Source: Streptomyces sp. MJM8645
GTDB taxonomy: Bacteria > Actinomycetota > Actinomycetes > Streptomycetales > Streptomycetaceae
Assembly (NCBI RefSeq): GCF_001625365.1
Contig: NZ_LJJF01000001.1
Location: forward strand, 3,979,001 to 4,043,000
Length of the DNA: 64,000 nt
Direction: 5' to 3'
Every line of letters begins with the position of its first letter. The stretch's first letter is position 1. A program made the position numbers and the translations under genes. Shown here one piece after another: positions 31,977 through 40,152 of the stretch. The notes below the pieces were generated by a model. The model was not told the origin of the DNA and did not search any database. It was given only the letters and a program-made list of their open reading frames with translations.

Positions 31977-32270
31977 TCAGACCTCGATGTCGGCGATCAC
32001 CCAGGTGGCGAATTCGCGCCACTGACCGGCCGCGGCCTGATGGGCCGGGTGGGTCAGGTACGCGTGCAGGGCGTCGCGGTCCTCGACCAGGCTGTTGATC
32101 GCGTAGTCGTGGGCGATGTCCCGCTCGGTGGTGTTCCAGCCGCACTCCCACTCGCGCAGCTCGGGGATCAGCGAACCCAGCTCGGCGAACGCCTTGGCGC
32201 CGGCGAGCGCGCGCTCGTCGTCCTTGCGGACGCCTTCGTTGAGCTTGAACAGGACCAGATGCCGGATCAC
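31977..32270 (-). CDS. Dabb (stress-responsive alpha/beta barrel) protein
   Basis: The protein has 97 residues from the GTG at 32270, which follows GAGGAGC by 7 nt. The pattern VIRHLVLFKLNEGV at the N-terminus, a central helix, YAINSLVEDRDALHAYLTHPAHQAA and a final strand TWVIADIEV is that of the Dabb family. These proteins form small dimeric ferredoxin-like barrels and are sometimes enzymes for aromatic polyketide cyclisation, but single copies like this one have no known substrate. It stands alone between sigma-factor and tRNA genes. Confidence 0.85.
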   Translation of the reverse strand: MIRHLVLFKLNEGVRKDDERALAGAKAFAELGSLIPELREWECGWNTTERDIAHDYAINSLVEDRDALHAYLTHPAHQAAAGQWREFATWVIADIEV

Positions 32271-32362
32271 GATTGCCGCTCCTCGCGGACGGGGACAGAG
32301 GGTCCCGCACACCGTAGCCGGTGCGCCGGGGCGGGACGACGGGCCCTATGCGAGCGGAGCGC

Positions 32363-32527
32363 TCACTTGATCAGTCCGGTCATGAAGGTGCCGACCGCCT
32401 TGGCCGCGTTCGAGATGCCCTCGAAGCCCAGTTGGACGAGCTGGGCGGAGCGGGCCGGCGAGCTGATGATCGAGTAGAGGACGAAGATGAGCAGGAGGGC
32501 CATGCCGATCTTCTTCGCCTGCGCCAT
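32363..32527 (-). CDS. Small membrane protein, 54 residues
   Basis: The sequence opens MAQAKKIGMALLLIFVLYSI, with a TM helix at ~8-22, then an amphipathic tail (LVQLGFEGISNAAKAVGTFM). A weak GGACGACA site precedes the ATG. The protein is of a short conserved type seen in Streptomyces. No function can be assigned. Confidence 0.6.
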   Translation of the reverse strand: MAQAKKIGMALLLIFVLYSIISSPARSAQLVQLGFEGISNAAKAVGTFMTGLIK

Positions 32528-32937
32528 CGGGTGTCGTCCTCTCCTGCTGTGGGCCGCCGCCATCCGGATCCCCGAGCGGCCCTGCGGAAGCAGCTTATCC
32601 ATCGGACGGGCTATCAAGTGTGCGACGCGTTCGCCCGGCGGGACGAAGGTCCCCGTGAGTGGGGCCTTTCTCCGGATGCCCGGAAGCGGCCCGGGCGGCA
32701 GGATGGAAGACGTGCCGAGGATCTGGCAGGAATCCCCGGTGCGTGGATCCGGAGCTCCCCGCTGTGGGACCGGGCGCCGCGGCTTCCCCCCGACGCGGCG
32801 CCGGTTGTGGGACTCCGCCGGGGGAGCGGTCGTCCCCCCGAGCCGCTCCCCCTTTCCAGGCTCCGTACTCTCCGGGCGTTGGTGGTCATCAGCCCGGAGT
32901 ACGGAGCCCTTTTCGCGTTCGAGGGTGCGCGGAAACG
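32528..32937 (+). other. Gene-free, strongly structured stretch, possible small RNA
   Basis: No protein-coding frame is convincing here. The plus strand can fold into successive hairpins: GCGCCGCG...CGCGGCGC (~32776-32803), GGGGGAGCGG...CCGCTCCCCC (~32818-32852) and a large final stem pairing GGCTCCGTACT with AGTACGGAGCC, directly followed by CTTTTCG (~32862-32912). The last looks like a factor-independent terminator for a rightward transcript, although no rightward gene precedes it. Confidence 0.35.
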
Positions 32938-32970
32938 CCGAAGGCCCGTCCGGATCGGACGGGCCTTCGG
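32938..32970 (-). terminator. Terminator after tRNA-Ser(CGA)
   Basis: Perfect 15-bp arms (CCGAAGGCCCGTCCG and complement) and a 3-nt loop lie 10 bp beyond the 3' end of the leftward tRNA. Confidence 0.8.
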
Positions 32971-32979
32971 GCTTTCCAG

Positions 32980-33066
32980 CGGTAGCGGTGGGATTCGAAC
33001 CCACGGTGAAGTTGCCCCCACACACGCTTTCGAGGCGTGCTCCTTTGGCCGCTCGGACACGCTACC
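32980..33066 (-). tRNA. tRNA-Ser (CGA anticodon)
   Basis: On the minus strand the acceptor GGTAGCG pairs with CGCTACC, the anticodon loop is CTCGAAA with CGA, a long variable arm (GTGGGGGCAACTTCAC) is present and the T loop is GTTCGAATCC. CCA is not encoded. Confidence 0.97.
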
Positions 33067-33158
33067 GAGGGGAACTCTACCGGACGGGTGCGCGGTGACG
33101 AAATCCATAGGGCCGGGCGGCCGGCGGGGGACCCGGCGGCGGAAGTCGGCGCCGGACG

Positions 33159-33686
33159 TCAGCGGTGGGACTCGAAGAACTCGCGCAGCTGCTCGCCGCA
33201 CTCGTCGGCGAGGACGCCCCAGACCACCTCGGGGCGGTGGTTGAGCCGGCGGTCGCGCATCACGTCGAAGAGCGAGCCGGCCGCGCCGGCCTTCTCGTCG
33301 AGGGCGCCGTAGACCACCCGGTCGATCCGGGACAGCACGATGGCGCCGGCGCACATCGTGCAGGGCTCCAGGGTGACGACCAGGGTGCAGCCGCTGAGCC
33401 GCCACTCCCCGATCCGTTCGGCCGCCTGCCGGATCGCGACCACCTCGGCGTGCGCGGTCGGGTCGCCGACCGCCTCGCGCTCGTTGTGGCCGCGCCCGAT
33501 CACCTCGCCGTCCGGGCCCAGGACGAGCGCCCCGACCGGGACGTCGCCGGTGGCCGGCGCCAGGGCGGCCTCGGCGATGGCGAGGCGCATCGGCGCCGCC
33601 CAGCGGTCGCGGACCGGGTCGGGGCGGACGGGGGCGGGCAGGGGGGCGATGCGGGGGACGGCCTGCGGGGCGGATGCGGACTGCAT
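33159..33686 (-). CDS. tadA: tRNA-specific adenosine deaminase
   Basis: The protein has about 175 residues from the ATG at 33686; a later ATG at 33590 gives the more usual ~143-residue form and is equally possible, because the first ~33 residues are Pro/Ala-rich. The zinc-binding and catalytic motifs are TAHAEVVAI (His and catalytic Glu) and PCTMCAGAIVLSRI (two Cys). The C-terminal helix ECGEQLREFFESHR is typical. It deaminates A34 of tRNA-Arg(ACG) to inosine; two copies of that tRNA are in this window at 10697 and 10804. The upstream gene is its usual actinobacterial neighbour. Confidence 0.93.
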   Translation of the reverse strand: MQSASAPQAVPRIAPLPAPVRPDPVRDRWAAPMRLAIAEAALAPATGDVPVGALVLGPDGEVIGRGHNEREAVGDPTAHAEVVAIRQAAERIGEWRLSGCTLVVTLEPCTMCAGAIVLSRIDRVVYGALDEKAGAAGSLFDVMRDRRLNHRPEVVWGVLADECGEQLREFFESHR

Positions 33687-33749
33687 GGCATCCAGTGTCG
33701 GGTATCCGGCGGTGGGCACTGGCCTGGTCACCGGCCTGGTCACTGCCCG

Positions 33750-34286
33750 CTACCGGACCGCCTCCAGGACCTCGCCGCAGCCGAGGGCCTCGGCGATCTC
33801 CTCCAGGGCGTCGCCCGGGACGGCGCCCTCGCCGCTGAGGGCGAGCAGCTCCTCGGCGGCCAGGCCGAACTCGGTGAGCAGGTGGGCGTCGCCGAGCGGG
33901 CCGACCGGGACACCGCTGCGGGCGTCCTCGTCCTGTTCCTGCGCCTCCTCGTCCTCCTCCAGCTCGACGACCAGGTGGTCCAGGTCGCCGAACTCGCTCT
34001 CACCGGCCTGGTCGACCAGCTCGTCGGTGAGGACGGAGCCGTAGGAGCTGCGGGCGGCGGCGGCGCCGTCGGACACGAAGATCCGCGGGTCCTCCTCGCC
34101 GTCCACCCGGACGATGGCGAACCAGGCGTCCTCCTGTTCGATGAAGATCAGGACGCTGTCGTCGTCCTGCGTGGAGTCGCGGGCCAGTTCGGTCAGGTCG
34201 GCGAGGGTTTCGACGTCGTCGAGCTCCGTCTCGCTCACATCCCACCCGTCCTCGGTGCGAGCAAGCACTGCAGCGAAGTACGCCAC
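33750..34286 (-). CDS. tRNA adenosine deaminase-associated protein
   Basis: The protein has 178 residues from the GTG at 34286 (GGGAG 8 nt upstream; a TTG at 34301 is possible). The opening VAYFAAVLARTEDGWDVSE, the acidic central region (VVELEEDEEAQEQDEDA) and the C-terminal helix EIAEALGCGEVLEAVR match the actinobacterial family always found next to tadA. No catalytic motif is visible. A supporting role to the deaminase has been supposed only from this linkage. The spacing to tadA is 63 bp. Confidence 0.85.
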   Translation of the reverse strand: MAYFAAVLARTEDGWDVSETELDDVETLADLTELARDSTQDDDSVLIFIEQEDAWFAIVRVDGEEDPRIFVSDGAAAARSSYGSVLTDELVDQAGESEFGDLDHLVVELEEDEEAQEQDEDARSGVPVGPLGDAHLLTEFGLAAEELLALSGEGAVPGDALEEIAEALGCGEVLEAVR

Positions 34287-34301
34287 CAGGGACACTCCCA
34301 A

Positions 34302-34601
34302 GATCTCGGTCTCGGCTGTCGGCGCGCTCGGGCAACGCGAAAATCTGGCCGCCCCCGCGCCAGAGGCGGTCCGCTCGTTCGGACCGTCCCATCGGAATCG
34401 TGACAGAAAGCCCGCCCTTGCGGGGGGTGTTCGGCAGCGCGTCTTTGCAGGTCGTGTCGGAAGGGCCGGCCGGCGGCCGGTGTGGCGCCGGCGCCACCGC
34501 CCGGGGCCCGCCGGATCCGGACCGGCCGGTCGGCGGAGCTGCGGGGGGAGCCGCGGGGGGAGCCGCGGGGGGAGCCGCGCCGGAACCGCTGCGGATCCTC
34601 G
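34302..34601. other. Gene-free interval with a 12-bp tandem repeat
   Basis: No gene is evident on either strand. Three copies of CCGCGGGGGGAG (first copy CTGCGGGGGGAG) run from 34539 to 34574. The interval separates the leftward tadA pair from the leftward small gene at 34602-34838 and must contain the promoter of the former. Confidence 0.6.
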
Positions 34602-34838
34602 TCAGATCCGGAAGGTTCGCATCCGCATGGCTTCGCGCATCCGCCGTTCCTTGGTCCGCCGGGGCTGGACCCGCTCCCGGAGTTCGCGGGCCTCGGTGAG
34701 CTCGCGCAGGAAGACGGCCCGCCGCCTGCGGCGGTCCGCCTCGGTCTCCGGGGGGTCCTGTGGCGGGCCGGGGCGATTGCCCGACCGGCCTGCGGGCTCG
34801 TCCGCCGAGCCGTCCCCGGCGTTCGGGTTGCTCGTCAT
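34602..34838 (-). CDS. Small basic hypothetical protein
   Basis: The protein has about 78 residues from the ATG at 34838; an ATG at 34850 in frame is also possible. The N-terminal half is Gly/Pro/Asp-rich and disordered. The C-terminal half is a long, strongly charged helix (RRRRRAVFLRELTEARELRERVQ, RRMREAMRMRTFRI; residues given for description) that may bind nucleic acid. I recognise it only as a Streptomyces-type conserved small protein. It is divergent from upp. Confidence 0.55.
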   Translation of the reverse strand: MTSNPNAGDGSADEPAGRSGNRPGPPQDPPETEADRRRRRAVFLRELTEARELRERVQPRRTKERRMREAMRMRTFRI

Positions 34839-35002
34839 AAGACGTGACATTCCCAGATCAGCCCGGTTGATACCACAGGAGGCGCTTCCGTCCGGACATT
34901 CGCGGGGCGTCACGGCTCGATACGGCCGGGTGCACCCCGGCGACGGGGCGGTCGGCACGCGGCGAGTCGTACAGGCGTGCAGACCCGGGCTAACCTCGAT
35001 AC

Positions 35003-35638
35003 ATGCGTCTCCACGTCGTCGACCACCCCCTGGTGGCCCACAAGCTCTCCACCCTGCGCGACGAGCGCACCGACTCGCCGACTTTCCGTCGCCTGACCGA
35101 CGAGCTGGTGACCCTCCTCGCCTACGAGGCCACCCGGGACGTCCGCACCGACGAGGTGGAGATCACCACCCCCGTGGCGGTCACGCTCGGCACCCGCCTC
35201 AGCTACCCCCGCCCGCTGGTCGTGCCGATCCTGCGCGCCGGTCTCGGCATGCTGGACGGGATGACCCGACTGCTGCCGACCGCCGAGGTCGGCTTCCTCG
35301 GCATGGTGCGCAACGAGGAGACCCTGGAGGCCTCCACCTACGCCACCCGGATGCCGGACGACCTCTCCGGCCGCCAGGTCTACGTGCTCGACCCGATGCT
35401 GGCCACCGGCGGCACCCTCGTCGTGGCGATCAAGATGCTGATCGAGCGCGGCGCCACCGACGTCACCGCCGTGGTGCTGCTGGCCGCGCCCGAGGGCGTC
35501 GAGGTGATGAAGCGCGAGCTGGCCGGCCTGCCGGTCACCGTGGTCACCGCCGCCCTGGACGAGCGGCTCAACGAGAACGGCTACATCGTGCCCGGCCTCG
35601 GCGACGCGGGCGACCGCCTGTACGGCACCGCCGGCTGA
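35003..35638 (+). CDS. upp: Uracil phosphoribosyltransferase
   Basis: This 211-residue pyrimidine salvage enzyme converts uracil and PRPP to UMP. The start is MRLHVVDHPLVAHKLSTLRD, a textbook Upp N-terminus. The PRPP loop is VYVLDPMLATGGTLVVAI (~126-143) and the uracil-binding C-terminus is ERLNENGYIVPGLGDAGDR. It is full length and monocistronic, with a terminator 20 bp past the stop. Confidence 0.97.
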   Translation: MRLHVVDHPLVAHKLSTLRDERTDSPTFRRLTDELVTLLAYEATRDVRTDEVEITTPVAVTLGTRLSYPRPLVVPILRAGLGMLDGMTRLLPTAEVGFLGMVRNEETLEASTYATRMPDDLSGRQVYVLDPMLATGGTLVVAIKMLIERGATDVTAVVLLAAPEGVEVMKRELAGLPVTVVTAALDERLNENGYIVPGLGDAGDRLYGTAG

Positions 35639-35657
35639 GCGGATCCCCCGAACGGAC

Positions 35658-35690
35658 GAGAGCCCCCCGGCGCGGTGCCGGGGGGCTCTC
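35658..35690. terminator. Terminator between upp and the LytR_C gene
   Basis: A perfect 14-bp stem (GAGAGCCCCCCGGC and complement) with a 5-nt loop lies between convergent genes. Confidence 0.85.
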
Positions 35691-35712
35691 CTGTTGCGCG
35701 GGACGACCGGCC

Positions 35713-36399
35713 TCAGCAGCTGCCGGTGGCGGTCGGGGTGGGGGACGGCTTGGTCGCGAGGGCGAGGGCGGCGGCCGCCTGGGTCTCGTCCAGCAGGGCG
35801 TTGTAGCTGTCGCCGACCACGAAGTCCACGGTGCCGTCGGTGCGGGCGTCGGCGGTGGTGGTGGCCCCGGCGATCTGCGAGCCGAGCAGGGTGGCGGCGC
35901 CGGCGCCGGCCGGGCCGGCGATCACCTGGGCGGTGCCGGGCACCTTCTTGTCCAGTTCGGCCGGGGCGTTGCCGACCTTGCCGATGGTGAAGCCGCGCTT
36001 CTTGAGCTCCTCGGCGGTCCGGCCGGCCAGGCCGCCCTTGGTGGTGGCGTTGTAGACGTTCACCGTGACGCCGGCCGGCTGCGGGATCGCGTGCGGGTCG
36101 CCCGGGGCGGCGGGCGCGCCGGAGCCGGTGGGCGCACCGGGCGTGGCGCCCGGGGAGGGGGCGGCCAGCGGCTTGCCCGACGGGGTCACGCAGGCCTGGG
36201 CGGAGGAGTTCTTGTTCTTCCCGCTGAAGATGTCGTAGAGCTGGACGCCACCGAGGCCGATCAGGGCCAGGGCGAGCAGGCTCGCGAGCCCGGAGATCAC
36301 CTTGCGGCTCTTCCTCGGGGGCCGGCCGAGTCGTGGATAGGCGTTGCCGGTGACGCGGTACTGCTTCCCCTTGAGGCCTTGGGGAGTCAACATGCTCAC
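35713..36399 (-). CDS. LytR C-terminal-domain membrane protein
   Basis: The protein has 228 residues. The GTG at 36399 has GGGGGAG 7 nt upstream. A cytoplasmic N-terminus (~1-32) and one TM helix (VISGLASLLALALIGLGGVQL) lead to a Pro/Gly/Ala linker. The extracytoplasmic LytR_C domain follows (~108-200; VTVNVYNATTKGGLAGRTAEELKKRGF, VIAGPAGAGAATLLGSQI). LytR_C domains accompany wall-polymer ligases, but here the LCP catalytic domain is absent, so this is a stand-alone LytR_C protein, a type common in actinobacteria near upp. Its role in the envelope is not known. Confidence 0.85.
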   Translation of the reverse strand: MSMLTPQGLKGKQYRVTGNAYPRLGRPPRKSRKVISGLASLLALALIGLGGVQLYDIFSGKNKNSSAQACVTPSGKPLAAPSPGATPGAPTGSGAPAAPGDPHAIPQPAGVTVNVYNATTKGGLAGRTAEELKKRGFTIGKVGNAPAELDKKVPGTAQVIAGPAGAGAATLLGSQIAGATTTADARTDGTVDFVVGDSYNALLDETQAAAALALATKPSPTPTATGSC

Positions 36400-36646
36400 G
36401 GTTTGTCTCCCCCTCGTGCCAGGGCGGGGTCGGGATGACGGATCGGCTGGTGCGAGTGGATCCCGTGGTGCGGGCGGATCCCCTGGTCGCGGCCGTAGTC
36501 AGCAGCGTAGTGCCGTCCGGCTGCGAAGGTACTAAATGATCATCATCTGGAGTACGCCGGTACCCGAAAGGAGGTACCCGGGTACGCGCGGACCGCCCTC
36601 CGCCGGGTGGCGAGGGGGCGGTCCAGGAGCCCGTGCAGAGGGTCCG

Positions 36647-36943
36647 TCATTCCATTTCGAGGACCCGGGCGTGCAGCACCTGGCGCTGCTGCAGTGCGGC
36701 CCGCACCGCCCGGTGCAGTCCGTCCTCCAGGTACAGGTCGCCGCGCCACTTCACCACGTGCGCGAAGAGGTCCCCGTAGAAGGTCGAGTCCTCGGCGAGC
36801 AGGGTTTCGAGGTCGAGTTGCCCCTTGGTGGTCACCAGCTGGTCGAGCCGCACCGGGCGTGGGGCGACGTCAGCCCACTGTCGGGTGCTCGTCCGGCCGT
36901 GATCCGGGTACGGCCGCCCATTGCCGATGCGCTTGAAGATCAC
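36647..36943 (-). CDS. VapB-like antitoxin-family protein without an adjacent toxin
   Basis: The protein has 98 residues from the GTG at 36943 (MIFKRIGNGRPYPDHGRTST). The middle has RLDQLVTTKGQLDLETLLAED and the C-terminus ends LHRAVRAALQQRQVLHARVLE. This protein is strongly conserved in Streptomyces, where it is often labelled a VapB-family antitoxin. No VapC/PIN-domain gene lies next to it: the neighbours are the LytR_C gene and a HerA-like ATPase gene. The toxin-antitoxin label is therefore doubtful and a housekeeping role is likelier. Confidence 0.75.
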   Translation of the reverse strand: MIFKRIGNGRPYPDHGRTSTRQWADVAPRPVRLDQLVTTKGQLDLETLLAEDSTFYGDLFAHVVKWRGDLYLEDGLHRAVRAALQQRQVLHARVLEME

Positions 36944-37145
36944 ACGGAAAGCCTACCGTTTGGGCGGCGGATGGCGCAGCCGCCGCGACGCCGCCACGCG
37001 CTCGGGTGTGAGCTGCGGGAGGGCGATTGCGGCTGTTTGATGGGAAATGTCGCGAACATCGCCGGGTTCCGATCGGGACACGGCCCGCCCGGGACCGGGT
37101 TCCGGGCCCGCCCCGCCTCCCCGCACCGCCCAGGAGAGTGCCCCG

Positions 37146-38711
37146 ATGTCCTCCGCCCTCACCCCGTCGGCCGTCCGGGAGATCGCCGACGGGTACGCCT
37201 TCACCGGGCCCGCCCTCGACCTCGGCGCGGTGCTGCTGGACGGCACCGCCTACCCGGACGCCCAGGTGCGCATCCCGCTCGGGGTGCTCAACCGGCACGG
37301 GCTGGTCGCCGGCGCCACCGGCACCGGCAAGACCAAGACCCTTCAGCTGATCGCCGAACAGCTCTCCGCCCAGGGCGTGCCGGTGTTCCTCGCCGACGTC
37401 AAGGGGGACGTCTCCGGCGTCGCCGCGCCCGGCGCGCCGAGCGAGCGCACCGCCGCCCGCGCGGCCGAGGTCGGACAGCAGTGGAGCCCGCAGGGCTGCC
37501 CGGTCGAGTTCTACTCGCTCGGCGGCCAGGGCGCCGGGATCCCGATCCGCGCCACCGTCACCAGCTTCGGGCCGCTGCTGCTCGCCAAGGTGCTCGACCT
37601 GAACGAGACCCAGGAGTCCTCGCTCAGCCTGGTGTTCCACTACGCCGACACCAAGGGCCTGGAGCTGTACGACCTCAAGGACCTCACCGCCGTCATCGCC
37701 TTCCTCGCCTCGCCCGAGGGCAAGGAGGAGCTGAGGACCATCGGCGGTCTCTCGTCGGCCACCGCCGGGGTGATCCTGCGCGCGCTCACCCTGCTGGAGA
37801 ACGAGGGCGCCGGGGCGTTCTTCGGCGAGCCCGAGTTCGACACCGCCGAACTGCTGCGGACCGCCCCGGACGGCCGGGGCGTCGTCTCGGTGCTGGAACT
37901 GCCCGCCGTCCAGGACCGACCGCGGCTGTTCTCCACCTTCCTGATGTGGCTGCTCGCCGACCTCTACCAGGAACTGCCCGAGGTCGGCGACCTGGACAAG
38001 CCCAAGCTGGTGTTCTTCTTCGACGAGGCGCACCTGCTGTTCAAGGGCGCCTCCAAGGCCTTCCTGGAGGCCATCACCCAGACCGTCCGGCTGATCCGCT
38101 CGAAGGCCGTGGGCATCTTCTTCGTCACCCAATCCCCGCGCGACGTCCCCTCCGACGTGCTCGCGCAGCTGGGCAACCGGGTGCAGCACGCGCTGCGCGC
38201 CTTCACCCCGGACGACGCCAAGGCGCTCAAGGCCACCGTCTCGACCTTCCCGCGCTCCTCCTACGACCTCGGCGCGGTGCTCACCTCGCTCGGCACCGGC
38301 GAGGCCGTGGTGACGGTGCTCTCCGAGAAGGGCGCGCCGACGCCGGTCGCGGCCACCCGGCTGCGGGCGCCGCAGTCCCTGATGGGGCCGATCGAGGCGG
38401 GCGCGCTGCGGGCCGTCGTCGACGCCTCGCCGCTGACGGCGCGCTACCGGGACGCGATCGACCGGGAGTCGGCGTACGAGAAGCTGGCGGCGCGGGCAGC
38501 GCGGGCGCCCAGGCCGGAGGCCGCCGCACCGGCCAGGGTGCCGAAGGAGCGGGAGCCCGCCCCGCGGCGGGAGGAGCCGAAGGGGGCGGGCGGGCTGCTC
38601 GATTCGCTGCTCAGCAACCCGACGGTGAAGTCCCTGGCGCGTTCGGCCGGGAAGCAGCTCGGGCAGGAGATCTCGCGCAGCCTGTTCGGGACGTCCAAGC
38701 GGCGGCGGTAG
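37146..38711 (+). CDS. HerA-like (DUF853) ATPase
   Basis: This 521-residue P-loop ATPase of the FtsK/HerA superfamily starts at the ATG at 37146 (AGGAGAG 8 nt upstream). A beta-barrel-like N-terminus carries the Walker A GATGTGKTKT (~56-65); the Walker B is LVFFFDEAHLLFKG (~295), and sensor-like VTQSPRDVPSDVLAQLGNR follows. The C-terminal ~70 residues are a charged linker and the helix DSLLSNPTVKSLARSAGKQL. Proteins of this kind form hexameric DNA-translocating rings; the specific job of the DUF853 branch is unsettled. It is monocistronic. Confidence 0.88.
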   Translation: MSSALTPSAVREIADGYAFTGPALDLGAVLLDGTAYPDAQVRIPLGVLNRHGLVAGATGTGKTKTLQLIAEQLSAQGVPVFLADVKGDVSGVAAPGAPSERTAARAAEVGQQWSPQGCPVEFYSLGGQGAGIPIRATVTSFGPLLLAKVLDLNETQESSLSLVFHYADTKGLELYDLKDLTAVIAFLASPEGKEELRTIGGLSSATAGVILRALTLLENEGAGAFFGEPEFDTAELLRTAPDGRGVVSVLELPAVQDRPRLFSTFLMWLLADLYQELPEVGDLDKPKLVFFFDEAHLLFKGASKAFLEAITQTVRLIRSKAVGIFFVTQSPRDVPSDVLAQLGNRVQHALRAFTPDDAKALKATVSTFPRSSYDLGAVLTSLGTGEAVVTVLSEKGAPTPVAATRLRAPQSLMGPIEAGALRAVVDASPLTARYRDAIDRESAYEKLAARAARAPRPEAAAPARVPKEREPAPRREEPKGAGGLLDSLLSNPTVKSLARSAGKQLGQEISRSLFGTSKRRR

Positions 38712-38730
38712 CGGCCGGGCCCCGCGGTGC

Positions 38731-39897
38731 CTACCCGGCCAGGGCGGCGCCGATCCGGTCGAGCGAGGACAGCCGCATCAGGCCGTAGTTGTAGAACTCG
38801 ACCTCGGGGACGCCCAGTTCGCGCAGGGTGGCGATCTTGGCGGCGAGGTTCGCCGGACCGTCGCAGTCCGAGGCCATCGGCCGCAGGATCACCGCCATGT
38901 CCTGCGGGCGGACGCCGTGCAGGGCGAACGCGGCGATCTTCTCCCGGACGGCCTCCGGGGTCTTCGCGTAGCCGAGCGTCTCGATCTGGTCGGTCGCCTT
39001 GGCGAGCGCGGGCAGGTCGATGCCGGACAGCCAGCCCTTGCCCGGGCCGGCGCCGTCCATGAAGCTCAGCCGCATGCCGTGGCGCCGGGCCTCCTCGGTC
39101 AGTTCGGCGGCCAGCGTGGTGACGGTGGTGGTGGCGGCGTCCAGGTAGGCGGCCAGGGCGCCGTCCGCGAGCGCGCTCAGGTCGGCGGGCTCGGCGGCGG
39201 CCGCCTCGTCGGCCAGCCGGCGGCGCAGCTCGGTGCGGACGGCCTCCGCGACCTCCTCCGCCGGGACGCCCGCGCGGGTGGCGGCGGCGCGGCAGTGCGG
39301 GCAGAAGCAGATGCCGAGCAGCGCCTCGGCGCCCGCGCCCAGTTCCTCGAAGTAGCGCTCGTGGTGGTAGCCGTGGCGCAGCCCGTGGAAGTGCAGGGAC
39401 TCGGCCCGGACCGCGTCCACGCCGTACCGGGCCAGCTCGGCGACCAGGGTCCGCGCGTACTCCCGGACCTCCGGGGCGGCCGGGCAGAGCTCGGTGAGGT
39501 GGCGGTCGCCGAAGGCGTTGGCCGGGGCGCAGTCCGGGTGGGCGAAGCCGAGCCGGTCGTTGTGGCAGAACACCGTCCAGGCGTGCAGCTTCAGCCCCCG
39601 GCGGCGGGTCTCGGCGGCGGCCTCGGCGAAGGGGTCGCGGTCGCCGATCGCGGTGGACGGGGCGGGCGCGAGCCGGCGGCCCCGCCAGCGGGCCGGATCG
39701 GGGCGGAAGTAGGCCGCGCCGGGCTCCAGGTAGCGGATCACCCGGCGGGGGTTGTGCGGGAAGACGTCCCGGGCCTCGTGGTAGACCGAGGCGAGGGTGA
39801 CGCCGCCGACCCCGGCGCGGTCGGTGAGGTTGCCGAAGAAGGTGTCGGCGCCCTCGTCGAGCAGGTCGGTGGCGAAGGCGAGGACGGACGACTCCAC
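38731..39897 (-). CDS. Hypothetical TIM-barrel-like protein
   Basis: The protein has 388 residues from a GTG at 39897. The pattern of alternating strands and helices (VTLASVYHEARDVFPHNP, LKLHAWTVFCHNDRLG, VRAESLHFHGLRHGYHHER, MRLSFMDGAGPGKGW, EVEFYNYGLMRLS) suggests a (beta/alpha)8 barrel related to glycoside-hydrolase-like families. A CFCPHC motif (~217-222) could bind a metal. No signal peptide is present, so it is cytoplasmic. I do not recognise a characterised family; 'alanine-rich protein' labels are common for its relatives. It is convergent with the HerA-like gene. Confidence 0.7.
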   Translation of the reverse strand: MESSVLAFATDLLDEGADTFFGNLTDRAGVGGVTLASVYHEARDVFPHNPRRVIRYLEPGAAYFRPDPARWRGRRLAPAPSTAIGDRDPFAEAAAETRRRGLKLHAWTVFCHNDRLGFAHPDCAPANAFGDRHLTELCPAAPEVREYARTLVAELARYGVDAVRAESLHFHGLRHGYHHERYFEELGAGAEALLGICFCPHCRAAATRAGVPAEEVAEAVRTELRRRLADEAAAAEPADLSALADGALAAYLDAATTTVTTLAAELTEEARRHGMRLSFMDGAGPGKGWLSGIDLPALAKATDQIETLGYAKTPEAVREKIAAFALHGVRPQDMAVILRPMASDCDGPANLAAKIATLRELGVPEVEFYNYGLMRLSSLDRIGAALAG

Positions 39898-40152
39898 GGT
39901 GCGGCTCCGGAGCTGGGGGCGGGTGCGCTGTCCACGCTAGCCGCAGGGGCCGGATTGGTCTATACCTGGCGATTTGAGCGGACCGGGCCCGCATGAGGGG
40001 CGACCGGATTGGGGCGGCCGGACCGGACGGGCACCCCACTACAGTGAGCCGTGTCCGACAGACCGTGTCCGACAGGCCGTGCCCGTCGGACCGTGTTCTT
40101 CAGCGTCCTTCAGCCCGAGGCCGTCCACGGCCCGTTGAGAGGTGACCACCCC

